Shown one piece after another: positions 39,699 through 48,797 of a stretch of DNA of 64,000 bases. The translations under genes and the position numbers were made by a program. The notes under the pieces are model-generated. The model did no database searches, was not told the DNA's origin, and saw nothing but the letters and a program-made list of their open reading frames with translations. Positions within the stretch are counted from its first letter, which is position 1. Every line of letters begins with the position of its first letter. The stretch spans positions 4,588,001-4,652,000 of the forward strand of contig NZ_CP051684.1 of NCBI RefSeq assembly GCF_012849375.1. The letters run 5' to 3'. The DNA comes from Duganella dendranthematis. GTDB lineage: Bacteria; Pseudomonadota; Gammaproteobacteria; Burkholderiales; Burkholderiaceae_D.

Positions 39699-41003
39699 AT
39701 GGCAGATTTATTTTCCACCGAACCACGGCAGCCGCTGGCCGAAGCGCTGCGGCCCAAGACGCTCGATGAGGTCATCGGCCAGCGCCACCTGCTGGGGCCG
39801 GGCAAGCCGCTGCGTCTGGCGTTCGACTCGGGGCAGCCGCATTCGATGATTTTGTGGGGGCCGCCGGGCACCGGCAAGACCACGCTGGCGCGCCTGACCG
39901 CCAAGGCCTACGACTGCGAATTCATCGCCTTGTCGGCGGTGTTCTCGGGGGTCAAGGATATCCGCGCCGCGATGGAGCAGGCGCAGCACAAACTGGACAT
40001 GGGCAAGCACACCATCCTGTTTGTCGACGAAATCCACCGTTTCAATAAATCTCAGCAGGACGCGTTGCTGCCGTATGCCGAATCCGGACTGGTGACGCTG
40101 ATCGGCGCCACCACGGAGAATCCTTCGTTCGAGGTCAACTCGGCCTTGCTGTCGCGCGCGCAGGTCTACGTGCTGAAGTCGTTTGACGAAGCCGAACTGC
40201 GGCAGATGGTCGACCGCGCCCGCGACAAGGTGCTGACCCAGCTGGAGTTCGAGGACGCGGCGATCGACACGCTGATCGGCTATGCCGACGGCGACGGCCG
40301 CCGCCTGCTCAATCTGCTGGAAGTAACTGGCACCGCCGCCAACGCCGCCAAGACCAACAAAATTACCGCCGAGTTCATCCAGAACGCGCTGACCTTGAAC
40401 GCGCGCCGCTTCGACAAGGGCGGCGACAATTTCTACGACCAGATCTCGGCCCTGCACAAATCGGTGCGCGGCTCGAATCCGGACGCCGCGCTGTACTGGC
40501 TGTGCCGCATGCTGGATGGCGGCGCCGATGCGCGCTACCTGTCGCGCCGCATCGTCCGCATGGCGTGGGAAGACATCGGCCTGGCCGATCCGCGCGCGAT
40601 GCAAATCGCCAACGATGCCGCCACCACGTTCGAGCGGCTCGGCTCGCCGGAAGGCGAACTGGCGCTGGGGCAGGCGGTGATCTATCTGGCCATCGCCGCC
40701 AAGAGCAACGCTGGCTACAACGCCTTTAACGAAGCCATGGCGTTTGTGCGCAAGGACAAGTCGCGCGAAGTGCCGGTGCACCTGCGCAACGCCCCGACCA
40801 AGCTGATGAAGGAACTGGGCTACGGCCACGACTACCGCTACGCCCACGACGAGCCGCACGCCTACGCCGCCGGCGAAACCTACTTCCCCGACGACATGCG
40901 CGAGCCCGGCTGGTATCAACCGGTGCCGCGCGGGCTGGAAGCCAAGGTCGCCGACAAGCTGGCGTTCCTGCGACAGTTGGATAAGGACGCCGGGAAAAGC
41001 TAA
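39699..41003 (+). CDS. rarA: Replication-associated recombination protein RarA
   Basis: The 434-residue AAA+ ATPase (MgsA/RarA, relative of WRNIP1) acts at stalled forks. It begins LAEALRPKTLDEVIGQRHLL, with Walker A GPPGTGKTTLARL near residue 53, Walker B FVDEIHRFNKSQQDALLP, sensor GATTENPSFEVN, and the C-terminal tetramerisation part (YLAIAAKSNAGYNAFNEA, YPDDMRE-like end). It starts 62 bases after lolA, past that gene's terminator. Confidence 0.96.
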   Translation: MADLFSTEPRQPLAEALRPKTLDEVIGQRHLLGPGKPLRLAFDSGQPHSMILWGPPGTGKTTLARLTAKAYDCEFIALSAVFSGVKDIRAAMEQAQHKLDMGKHTILFVDEIHRFNKSQQDALLPYAESGLVTLIGATTENPSFEVNSALLSRAQVYVLKSFDEAELRQMVDRARDKVLTQLEFEDAAIDTLIGYADGDGRRLLNLLEVTGTAANAAKTNKITAEFIQNALTLNARRFDKGGDNFYDQISALHKSVRGSNPDAALYWLCRMLDGGADARYLSRRIVRMAWEDIGLADPRAMQIANDAATTFERLGSPEGELALGQAVIYLAIAAKSNAGYNAFNEAMAFVRKDKSREVPVHLRNAPTKLMKELGYGHDYRYAHDEPHAYAAGETYFPDDMREPGWYQPVPRGLEAKVADKLAFLRQLDKDAGKS

Positions 41004-41212
41004 GGAAAAATTGCATTGGGGCCGGCCCACCTCAACGTGCCATGCAGTTGCCTCGGAGCTCGGACACCCAGCTCCAACTTCCTCCTTGCGGTGATTACCT
41101 ATGCCGGCTCGGTGGCTTGTGCTGCATCAATCCGTATGTTGGACCCCTGTCAAAGTTCGGCAACATCAGCGAGTAGATGATCAAGACTTTCATCTACTAT
41201 GCGAGGTTGAAT

Positions 41213-41592
41213 ATGTCGTTCGTTTACAAGGAAGTGCGGTCGCTCGAAGGCAGGGACAAGGTTGGAAATGCAGAGTGCGTCACGCTAATTAAGGCATATA
41301 CGAAAGCCGGCTGGACTGGTGGCTGGAGGCAAGGTGCCAGCGTAATGGGAAATCGCGCTTTGCCGCAGGGGACAGCGATTGCCAATTTTGTTGATGGTAA
41401 GTGGCCCGGCAAGGCCCACGGCAATCATTCTGCGTTTTATATGGGGCAGGTGTCGGACGGAATTTATATCCTCGATCAATGGCCTGGCAAGCCGAAGATC
41501 GGCAAGCGTTTCGTTCGGCGCCAGGGGCGGGATGCGCGGGGCAACTCATCAATCCTTCAGACAACGCCGATGCATTTTTCGTGATTGAATAA
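41213..41592 (+). pseudogene. BPSL0067-family amidase-like gene with a one-base frameshift near its end
   Basis: ATG at 41213 after GAGG opens a frame with NAECVTLIKAYTKAGW, WRQGASVMGN, GTAIANFVDGKWPG, HGNHSAFYMG and IYILDQWPGKPKIGKRFVR. Cys in the first motif and His in GNHSAFY match a Cys-His hydrolase of CHAP/NlpC-like type, the pattern of BPSL0067-family proteins. The family end, PSDNADAFFVIE, is present but in another frame, finishing at 41592. One G missing from the run at 41538-41541 accounts for this; without the repair the protein ends at 41584 with unrelated residues. Decay or sequencing error are both possible. The catalytic part is intact either way. Confidence 0.7.
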
Positions 41593-41595
41593 GGC

Positions 41596-42024
41596 ATGAA
41601 GAAATTTCTCATTGCGACGGCAGCCGGTTGGCACGTATCGGCAGCACAAGTTTTTGCCGCTCCCGTCCATTATCAGTGCCCTCAAGAACTTCCCGCCGCT
41701 GCGGTACGGGTTCAATCTCAGCCTGGCTGGACGAGCTTTGTCGGCTCGCCACTCTATCTTCACGGCGCCGCCGCCGCTGATGGTCCGCCTGCCCGTCTTG
41801 GCATTTTGCGGGGCGAGGATGGCAAGAGGGGCAAGACGTCGTGGACGCAAAAATATTCGCTCGAAGGTACTTATCCGGAGGGAAAGTGGCTACGTTGCGA
41901 TTATGGCGCATTGGGCGAAATTTCCTTGGGGATGCGCCTGCCTGACAACGTTAGAGCGTGCGTCGTTACCGGGAAAAAGGGTGTGCATGCAGGAGAAAAC
42001 GAGTTCGATATCGTATGCTACTAG
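41596..42024 (+). CDS. STY0301-like periplasmic protein, possible immunity partner
   Basis: The 142-residue product has a signal peptide (cleavage near FAA), then YQCPQELPAAAVRVQSQPGW, later WTQKYSLEGTYPEGKWLRCDY and a C-terminal FDIVCY. The two-Cys arrangement (CP near the start, C near the end) with central GKWLRCDY resembles STY0301-family proteins. It starts three bases after the end of the amidase-like frame and would be delivered to the periplasm, where a cell-wall amidase acts, so an immunity role is a reasonable inference. Confidence 0.65.
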   Translation: MKKFLIATAAGWHVSAAQVFAAPVHYQCPQELPAAAVRVQSQPGWTSFVGSPLYLHGAAAADGPPARLGILRGEDGKRGKTSWTQKYSLEGTYPEGKWLRCDYGALGEISLGMRLPDNVRACVVTGKKGVHAGENEFDIVCY

Positions 42025-42093
42025 TTGCTATGCGGAGCGCGGGAAATGTTGTTAAGATATAACATTCAAGGGTTCGGGCATTAGAGGAATAGC

Positions 42094-42921
42094 ATGCAGC
42101 AGAAGGTGGTCGACGATGTCGACATTTATATTGAAGGCGAGGGTGCCGAGACCATCGTGATGATCCACGGCTGGCCCGATACCTACCGCGTCTGGGACGC
42201 GCAGGTGGCCGAGTTGCGCCACCGCTACCGCTGCGTGCGCTTCACGCTGCCGGGCTTCGACATCACCAGGCCGCGCCGCTCGTATTCGCTGGACGCGATG
42301 ATGCGCGTGCTGCTGCACATTGTGAACAGCGTCAACAACAAGGAAAAAGTCATCCTGATGCTGCACGACTGGGGCTGCGTGTTTGGCTATGAGTTCTACA
42401 TGCGCAACAAGGCGCTGGTGTCGGCCATTATCGGCGTCGATATCGGCGACGCGCAATCGAAGGCCACCATCCGTTCGCGTTCGGTCGGCCAGAAGCTGAT
42501 GGTCAGCGGCTATCAAAGCACGCTGGCGCTGGCCTGGGCCATCGGCGGTCCGGTCGGCACGGTGATGACGCGCACCATGGCGCGCGTACTGGGGGCGCCG
42601 TCGCCGCGCGAGCACATCAGCGTCGGCATGGATTACCCGTATTACATCCTGACCGCCGGTGCGGCCGGATCGTACAGTTCGCTCGTGCCGTTTGTGCCGA
42701 AAGTGCCGATGCTGTTCATCTACGGCACCCGCAAGCCGTTCATGTTCCATTCGCCGCAATGGACCGAGACCATGGCGGCGCGCGAAGGCTGCAAGGTGGT
42801 GGCGATGGAAACCGATCACTGGCCGATGATACGCCAGCCGGAACGTTTCAATGACGTCGTCACCAGCTGGCTGGAAAAACCAGCCGTTGACGAGGAAAAC
42901 CAGGAAGAGGACGCCGCCTGA
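42094..42921 (+). CDS. Alpha/beta-hydrolase
   Basis: The 275-residue product has the hydrolase fold: oxyanion region VMIHGWPDTYRVWDAQ, nucleophile elbow LMLHDWGCVFGYE with Asp as nucleophile as in epoxide hydrolases and dehalogenases, and the catalytic His in MEIDHWP-type METDHWPMIRQPERF. The C-terminus is acidic (DEENQEEDAA). Substrate unknown. It is convergent with a lipoprotein gene. Confidence 0.85.
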   Translation: MQQKVVDDVDIYIEGEGAETIVMIHGWPDTYRVWDAQVAELRHRYRCVRFTLPGFDITRPRRSYSLDAMMRVLLHIVNSVNNKEKVILMLHDWGCVFGYEFYMRNKALVSAIIGVDIGDAQSKATIRSRSVGQKLMVSGYQSTLALAWAIGGPVGTVMTRTMARVLGAPSPREHISVGMDYPYYILTAGAAGSYSSLVPFVPKVPMLFIYGTRKPFMFHSPQWTETMAAREGCKVVAMETDHWPMIRQPERFNDVVTSWLEKPAVDEENQEEDAA

Positions 42922-42930
42922 GCAGGCGGC
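42913..42930. terminator. Hairpin between convergent genes
   Basis: GCCGCCT and AGGCGGC form a 7-bp stem around GAGC, spanning the hydrolase stop codon, with no T-run. It may act as a weak bidirectional terminator. Confidence 0.35.
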
Positions 42931-42937
42931 GCTCGGC

Positions 42938-43351
42938 TTAACGCAGGCGGATTGGTTTCTGGTACGGCGCGAATGGCGGCGGCGGCAGCTGCGCCGAGGC
43001 GTAGGCCTGGCGGAAGCAGTCGGCTTTCTTGCCTTCGACGTCCGTGGTGCTGCGCGTCACTTTGCCCGAGGCGTCCAGCGTCAGGATGATCACCACCGGA
43101 TGCTTGGAAATGTCGTGGCAGTTGCCGCGCTCGTCGAGTTTCTGCGCATTGTTATAGTTCAGCGAGATTTCTTCGTACTTGGTGGCTTTGTCGTTCGGGA
43201 ACTGGGCGTTGAACTTGTTCATCTCGCCGGCGAAATTGGGATTGGCCGGTGGTGCTGGTTCGTCCTTGCCGCCGCCGCCCATGGTCGAGCAACCGGTGGC
43301 GATCAGCAGGACGGCGCTGGCTGCTGCAAGAGTCAGGATATTGGTCTTCAT
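42938..43351 (-). CDS. Lipoprotein with a TonB-C-like region
   Basis: The 137-residue product has a lipobox (LLIATGCSTMGGGG), a Pro/Asn-rich linker, and a C-terminal domain (HPVVIILTLDASGKVTRS, then DCFRQAYASAQLPPPPFAP) whose pattern resembles the TonB C-terminal fold. Two further Cys could pair. It is probably an envelope lipoprotein; a complete TonB is excluded because there is no membrane helix. A clear ribosome site GAGGAGAA precedes the start. Confidence 0.75.
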   Translation of the reverse strand: MKTNILTLAAASAVLLIATGCSTMGGGGKDEPAPPANPNFAGEMNKFNAQFPNDKATKYEEISLNYNNAQKLDERGNCHDISKHPVVIILTLDASGKVTRSTTDVEGKKADCFRQAYASAQLPPPPFAPYQKPIRLR

Positions 43352-43615
43352 TTCTTCTCCTCATTGAATGTACTGTTGAATACATAGTACAAATTTCACC
43401 CATCTTGTGGCGCACGATTAGTTGCGTAGGAGAAATCCTACAGCGGCTCGGCGGCGGCGCGCGAGGTGCAGGCGGCGCACTGCCGGCGCCGTCTTTTTGC
43501 ATTTCAGACGCTGTTTTTTGCGCTTCATCGCATCCCCGTGGCGGGCCATAACGCCTTTAGGTACAGTACAACCATACCGCAGCACTTACTGACCCACCAC
43601 CCCAAGGAGCACATC

Positions 43616-43822
43616 ATGAACATCGCTAAAAACATGGAAATCATCTTCGTCGCCGCTACCGTGATCGCCGGCGCCACCACCTTCGCCACCGCCGCCGACG
43701 AATACGATGCCGTGGTCGCCGCTCCGGTCGCCAAAGTGGTCGTGCTCGACAAAGCCGCCACCATGCCAACCGTGACTGTCACCGCCAAACGCCTGACCGC
43801 CGCCGAAAAAGCCGCGCTGTAA
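43616..43822 (+). CDS. Small exported protein
   Basis: ATG at 43616 follows AAGGAG. The 68-residue product has a signal peptide (cleavage near TFATAA) and a short mature tail of about 40 residues rich in Val, Ala and Thr (VVAAPVAKVVVLDKAATMP, VTVTAKRLTAAEKAAL). I do not recognise it. Base composition matches the core genome. The 264-base gap before it shows nothing beyond GC-rich hairpins. Confidence 0.6.
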   Translation: MNIAKNMEIIFVAATVIAGATTFATAADEYDAVVAAPVAKVVVLDKAATMPTVTVTAKRLTAAEKAAL

Positions 43823-45202
<1,380 letters not shown>

Positions 45203-45233
45203 ATTTAGTCCTTCCATTTTCTCAACCACCTGC

Positions 45234-45239
45234 TATAAT
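45234..45239 (+). promoter_or_regulatory. -10 box of the tRNA-Ser promoter
   Basis: Perfect TATAAT 32 bases before the first tRNA. No strong -35 match is visible; a CTTCCA sits at the expected place. Confidence 0.5.
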
Positions 45240-45271
45240 CTTGCCTTCTCGCAGCAGCAGGTGGGAAAAAC

Positions 45272-45361
<90 letters not shown>

Positions 45362-45402
45362 TTTGTTTGGATGTGAGAAAAAGTAGTAAAAATGCGTCAC
45401 CA

Positions 45403-45492
<90 letters not shown>

Positions 45493-45502
45493 ATATTCAG
45501 TA

Positions 45503-45529
45503 AAAAAGCCTCCGCAAGGAGGCTTTTTT
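45503..45529 (+). terminator. tRNA operon terminator
   Basis: AAGCCTCC and GGAGGCTT form the stem with GCAA loop, preceded by an A-run and followed by a T-run, directly after the second tRNA. Confidence 0.9.
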
Positions 45530-45569
45530 ATTTTCAGGCTACAATGCGAAAAATTATTAAGGAGCCAAT

Positions 45570-46073
45570 TTGAAATCCCTTATCGCATTGTTGATATCCA
45601 CCATGCTGGCCGGCGCCGCCCACGCCGCTACGCCTAATCCCACCCCCGACGACGTCAAGGCCGCGCACGACCTGCTGGCCTCGATGCAGGCCGAGAAAAT
45701 GATGCGCATGACGGCCGGCATGAGCAAGTATGCGTCGCCGGAGCAGCGTAAGCAGGTGATGGACAAGGTCATCAACCTGCAGCCGGAATTTGTCTACACG
45801 CGACTGGCGACGCCGGTGGCCAAGCTCCTCAGCAAAGACACCGCGCTGGAGATGACCAGGTTCTACCAGTCCAGCTACGGTAAGAAAGTGCTGCACGATA
45901 CCTATAACAGCAGCGCCCAGATGTATCCAAGCGCGCCCAAGCCAACGCCAGCCGAACAGGCCGAGCTGAAAAAGCCGGCTTACATCAAGGCCGACCAGGA
46001 ATTCAAGGCCAACGAATCGGCCATCCACCACGAGACCTTCGTGCTGCTCAAAGAAATCATCAGCAGCAAATAA
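45570..46073 (+). CDS. DUF2059-like exported protein
   Basis: TTG at 45570 is the start, set by AAGGAG at 45559-45564. The 167-residue product has a signal peptide (cleavage near AHAA), and FYQSSYGKKVLHDTYN near residue 95, the Phe-Tyr-x-x-x-x-Gly-Lys-Lys element typical of DUF2059 periplasmic proteins. Function unknown. Its stop is three bases from the convergent SEC-C gene. Confidence 0.78.
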   Translation: MKSLIALLISTMLAGAAHAATPNPTPDDVKAAHDLLASMQAEKMMRMTAGMSKYASPEQRKQVMDKVINLQPEFVYTRLATPVAKLLSKDTALEMTRFYQSSYGKKVLHDTYNSSAQMYPSAPKPTPAEQAELKKPAYIKADQEFKANESAIHHETFVLLKEIISSK

Positions 46074-46076
46074 CGC

Positions 46077-46628
46077 TCAGGCGCCGCAGCATTTCTTGAA
46101 CTTCTGGCCGCTGCCGCACGGGCAGGGATCGTTGCGGCCGGCCTTGGCCACTTTCGGTTGCGGCGCGTGGAAGAAGGCGTTGATCTGCACCACGGCCGGC
46201 GTCACTTTGGCGGCTTTCACCGGCGGCTGGAACGGCGCCAGCAAGGCCGGCTGGCTGGCGCGCAGCGGCGCCCAGGCATCGTGGTTCAGCTGCACGCCGG
46301 CCAGGAAGCCGGCGCACCAGGCTTCGGCGGTCCAGCTACCGCCGCATTCGTAGATCGGCTCGAAGCTGGCCGGATCTTTCTCCAGCCAGGTTTGCATGTA
46401 GGCGTGGTGACGTTCGATCAGCGCCACCGCGTCGTCACGGCCGGCGCTATCGCCAGCGCCCCAGACTAGCGGCAACCAGGCCGCCGCCGGCGCGTCGACC
46501 GGACCGGCCACCAGCGCCGTCAGCAGGCCTTCCAGCCCGGCCACGTCCAGCGCCCGCGGGCCGACGGCGGCCAGCAGGTCGTCGAGTTGGTCGTATTCGT
46601 CATCGGTGAGGGGGGCGGTCGGGCTCAT
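46077..46628 (-). CDS. UPF0149/YecA-type protein with C-terminal SEC-C zinc motif
   Basis: The 183-residue protein starts with the UPF0149 domain ([41 protein letters not shown]) and ends with a SEC-C motif [19 protein letters not shown] that binds zinc, as at the C-terminus of SecA. In YecA/AscA-type proteins the motif contacts ribosomes or SecB. TTG at 46652 is an alternative start. Confidence 0.88.
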   Translation of the reverse strand: MSPTAPLTDDEYDQLDDLLAAVGPRALDVAGLEGLLTALVAGPVDAPAAAWLPLVWGAGDSAGRDDAVALIERHHAYMQTWLEKDPASFEPIYECGGSWTAEAWCAGFLAGVQLNHDAWAPLRASQPALLAPFQPPVKAAKVTPAVVQINAFFHAPQPKVAKAGRNDPCPCGSGQKFKKCCGA

Positions 46629-46665
46629 GGCGGCAGTCGGTGAAATTGGCAAGCCGCCATTGTAC

Positions 46666-46815
46666 CTACTTGGCCTTGGGTGGCGCCGGTTTCTTGGCGG
46701 GAGGGTCGACGATCAGCACGTGCTTGTCGAGCGCGCCGGTTTTTTCCTGTTTGACGACTTGCACCGCCACCGGCCGGTGGTCGTATACCGAACGCGGCGC
46801 TTTTGGAGCCAGCAT
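46666..46815 (-). CDS. Small basic protein, unknown
   Basis: ATG at 46815 follows GAGGGG at good spacing. The 49-residue product is basic with a Lys/Pro/Ala tail ([13 protein letters not shown]). No family recognised. Upstream frame continues to 46917 but without a ribosome site. Confidence 0.5.
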   Translation of the reverse strand: MLAPKAPRSVYDHRPVAVQVVKQEKTGALDKHVLIVDPPAKKPAPPKAK

Positions 46816-46931
46816 GATTTCCCCTCTGTTGTGTTGTTGAAACCGCAAATGGGAGCGATTTCCAATTTTACAAGTAGACAAAGATGTATACTTCCTGAAT
46901 ACTAGGGTTTCCACCATTCCGGAATCACACC

Positions 46932-47648
46932 ATGTTCAAGAAGCTCGCTTTGGCTGTTGCCTTGTTGCCGCTGGCGGTACACGCCTCCAATCTGCCGGAT
47001 TATCCGTTCATCCACACCAGCGGTGAGGCGATGCAGCGGATTGTGCCCGATCTGGGCGAGATCGATTTCGACATCAGCGCCTACGACGCCGATCCGGCGC
47101 TGGCGGTGGCGCTGGTGGCCACGCGGGCCGAGCAGGTGCGCGCCTTGCTGGCCAGCGCCGACCCCGAGGCCGTCACCGAGATCCACAATATGCGCAAGGA
47201 GATGCGCAAGCCGGAACCGGGCGAAGCGCCCGGCGCGCAGGCGTATGACATTCGCAGCTCGGTGCATATCGCCGTCAACGACCTCGGCAAGTGGCGCGCC
47301 ATCATGCAGGGCCTGCTGGACATGCCGAATATCGACCACATGGCCACCACCTTCGGCCGCAAGGACCGTGAGCAGACGGAGCAGGAACTGACCGCCGCCG
47401 CCGTCAGGGATGCGCGGCGCCGCGCCGACGCCATCGCGGCCGGCTTCGGCAAGAAGGCGGGCGCGGTCACGGCCATCACCTCGGGCCAGCTGCGCAATCT
47501 GACCGGGTCGATCGGCCTGATGCCGGGCGATACGTATTTCCGCCGCGATACGCGCTCGGCCGCCGCCCAGTCGCCGGACAAGGATTTCCTGTCGTACGAC
47601 CTGCTGAGCTGGTCGCAGACGGTGGATGTGATTTTCCGCATCAAGTGA
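46932..47648 (+). CDS. SIMPL-domain (DUF541) exported protein
   Basis: The 238-residue product has a signal peptide (cleavage near VHAS) and the SIMPL fold: FIHTSGEAMQRIVPDLGEIDF at the front, then VRALLASADPEAVTEIHN, DIRSSVHIAVNDLGKWRAIM and DARRRADAIAAGFGKKAGAV. Members are periplasmic and some protect against oxidative stress. The gene stands alone. Confidence 0.87.
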   Translation: MFKKLALAVALLPLAVHASNLPDYPFIHTSGEAMQRIVPDLGEIDFDISAYDADPALAVALVATRAEQVRALLASADPEAVTEIHNMRKEMRKPEPGEAPGAQAYDIRSSVHIAVNDLGKWRAIMQGLLDMPNIDHMATTFGRKDREQTEQELTAAAVRDARRRADAIAAGFGKKAGAVTAITSGQLRNLTGSIGLMPGDTYFRRDTRSAAAQSPDKDFLSYDLLSWSQTVDVIFRIK

Positions 47649-47664
47649 GCGGCTGGCGGCCGGT

Positions 47665-47678
47665 GTGCGCTGGCGCAC
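47665..47678. repeat. 14-bp hairpin unit, copy A
   Basis: GTGCGCTGGCGCAC is the exact reverse complement of 47916-47929. Each copy is itself a 5-bp stem with a 4-base loop; the pair flanks the small proline-rich gene. Confidence 0.5.
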
Positions 47679-47757
47679 GCCGGCGCGCATTGCCGCCTTG
47701 TTTCTGGCTGCGCCTCCCCAACAATGAAGTCATGTTCACAGTGCAGGAGGACGCAGC

Positions 47758-47898
47758 ATGCTTGACGCCCATACCACCCCCGATCCCGAAGTGCCGCCGC
47801 CACCGCCGGAAAAAGACCCGCCGCCCGACAACACGCCGGTGCCGCAGCAGGCGCCGATCGAAGAACCGACGCCACCCAAGCCGCCGATCAAAACCTGA
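47758..47898 (+). CDS. Small proline-rich protein
   Basis: ATG at 47758 follows CAGGAGGA at ideal spacing. The 46-residue product is about one third proline and otherwise acidic (PDPEVPPPPPEKDPPPDN), with no signal or membrane segment. Proline-rich low-complexity proteins of this size are easily missed by gene callers. Function unknown. Confidence 0.55.
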   Translation: MLDAHTTPDPEVPPPPPEKDPPPDNTPVPQQAPIEEPTPPKPPIKT

Positions 47899-47915
47899 CG
47901 TTTCGCCGCCCATAC

Positions 47916-47929
47916 GTGCGCCAGCGCAC
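47916..47929. repeat. 14-bp hairpin unit, copy B
   Basis: GTGCGCCAGCGCAC, the inverted partner of 47665-47678. Confidence 0.5.
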
Positions 47930-47953
47930 CGTCCGTTGCGTGGAACGGACGGT
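47928..47953. repeat. Perfect 10-bp hairpin
   Basis: ACCGTCCGTT and AACGGACGGT enclose a six-base loop 30 bases after the proline-rich gene. There is no T-run on either side; it could be a factor-assisted terminator or mRNA 3' stabiliser. Confidence 0.45.
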
Positions 47954-48108
47954 ATTCTGGTTCCACGCTCTGCAATGCCGTGAGAATCTGTGACAGTCGT
48001 TGCTACACGGACACATATTTTAATATTTGTGTTCATCGTCACATTGGGGTCATGAAAGAGTTTCTATAATTTAGTCATATCGTCAGGTTCAGTTCACGGA
48101 GAGCAATC

Positions 48109-48249
48109 ATGGGCAATTCATTACACAACAAAATCTACCTCGGCCGCCGCAGTGTCGCCTTGAGCGCGAAGCGTGTACAAGCCCTGATTTGCATTGCCGC
48201 CTTCACCAGCATCGGCCTGGTGTGGCTGGCCATCCGCGCGCTGCAATAA
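48109..48249 (+). CDS. Small single-pass membrane protein
   Basis: ATG at 48109 follows GGAGAG. The 46-residue product starts polar and basic (NKIYLGRRSVALSAKR) and ends with one membrane helix (ALICIAAFTSIGLVWLAI). No family recognised. The 210-base gap before it holds only the hairpins described. Confidence 0.5.
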   Translation: MGNSLHNKIYLGRRSVALSAKRVQALICIAAFTSIGLVWLAIRALQ

Positions 48250-48342
48250 ACCTGCATTGCAGTCTGGTTGCCGGCGCCGGCGCCGCCTGCGGCTTGCCGC
48301 CGTGCCGCCGTGCGCGTACCATGAGGGCCGCAGCAGTCTCTT

Positions 48343-48723
48343 ATGGAAAAAATGGCAATGAAGAATGAAAAATTCACGCAGGACGAATATGACGCCCTGT
48401 ACGAAATCAAACGCGGCATCAAGGGTGAGCGCGTCAGCGCCTGCATCGGCCGCAACACCAAGCGCCTGTCCGGCCTCAAACTGATCAGCATCGCCCATAA
48501 CGGCCGCATTTCGCTGACCGACAAGGGCGAACAGACCATCTTCCTGCACCGTTGCGTGCTGGGTCTGCGCGCGGTCTCGGCCCAGCCGGGCGTGACGCTG
48601 GACGCCGATGTGGCGATGTTCCTCGGTAAAAAATCGCACGTGCTGGCGCGTCCGGAAGGCGGTTTCGAGATCAGCGACAAGGGCCGCGAATCGCTGGCCG
48701 ACATCACCAGCCAAGGCTTCTGA
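48343..48723 (+). CDS. Hypothetical protein, possible winged-helix
   Basis: The 126-residue product is soluble, with DEYDALYEIKRGIKGERVSA, GLKLISIAHNGRISLTDKGE and GGFEISDKGRESLADITS. The two Ser-Leu-Thr-Asp-Lys-Gly / Ile-Ser-Asp-Lys-Gly turns look like repeated wing elements of DNA-binding winged-helix folds; this is only pattern reading. ATGs at 48352 and 48358 are also possible starts, as no clear ribosome site precedes 48343. A terminator follows. Confidence 0.65.
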   Translation: MEKMAMKNEKFTQDEYDALYEIKRGIKGERVSACIGRNTKRLSGLKLISIAHNGRISLTDKGEQTIFLHRCVLGLRAVSAQPGVTLDADVAMFLGKKSHVLARPEGGFEISDKGRESLADITSQGF

Positions 48724-48725
48724 TC

Positions 48726-48752
48726 AAAACGCTCCACGGAGCGTTTTTTTTT
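48726..48752 (+). terminator. Terminator before the hybrid kinase gene
   Basis: AACGCTCC and GGAGCGTT form an 8-bp stem with a two-base CA turn, followed by nine T. Confidence 0.85.
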
Positions 48753-48797
48753 GCTGTAAAGTATGGCTTACACAGCAATAGTGAATGCAGATTTGAT

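Noticed and set aside
43439..43500. GC-rich inverted repeats before the small exported gene at 43616
   Set aside because: Short, overlapping GC matches expected by chance at this composition.
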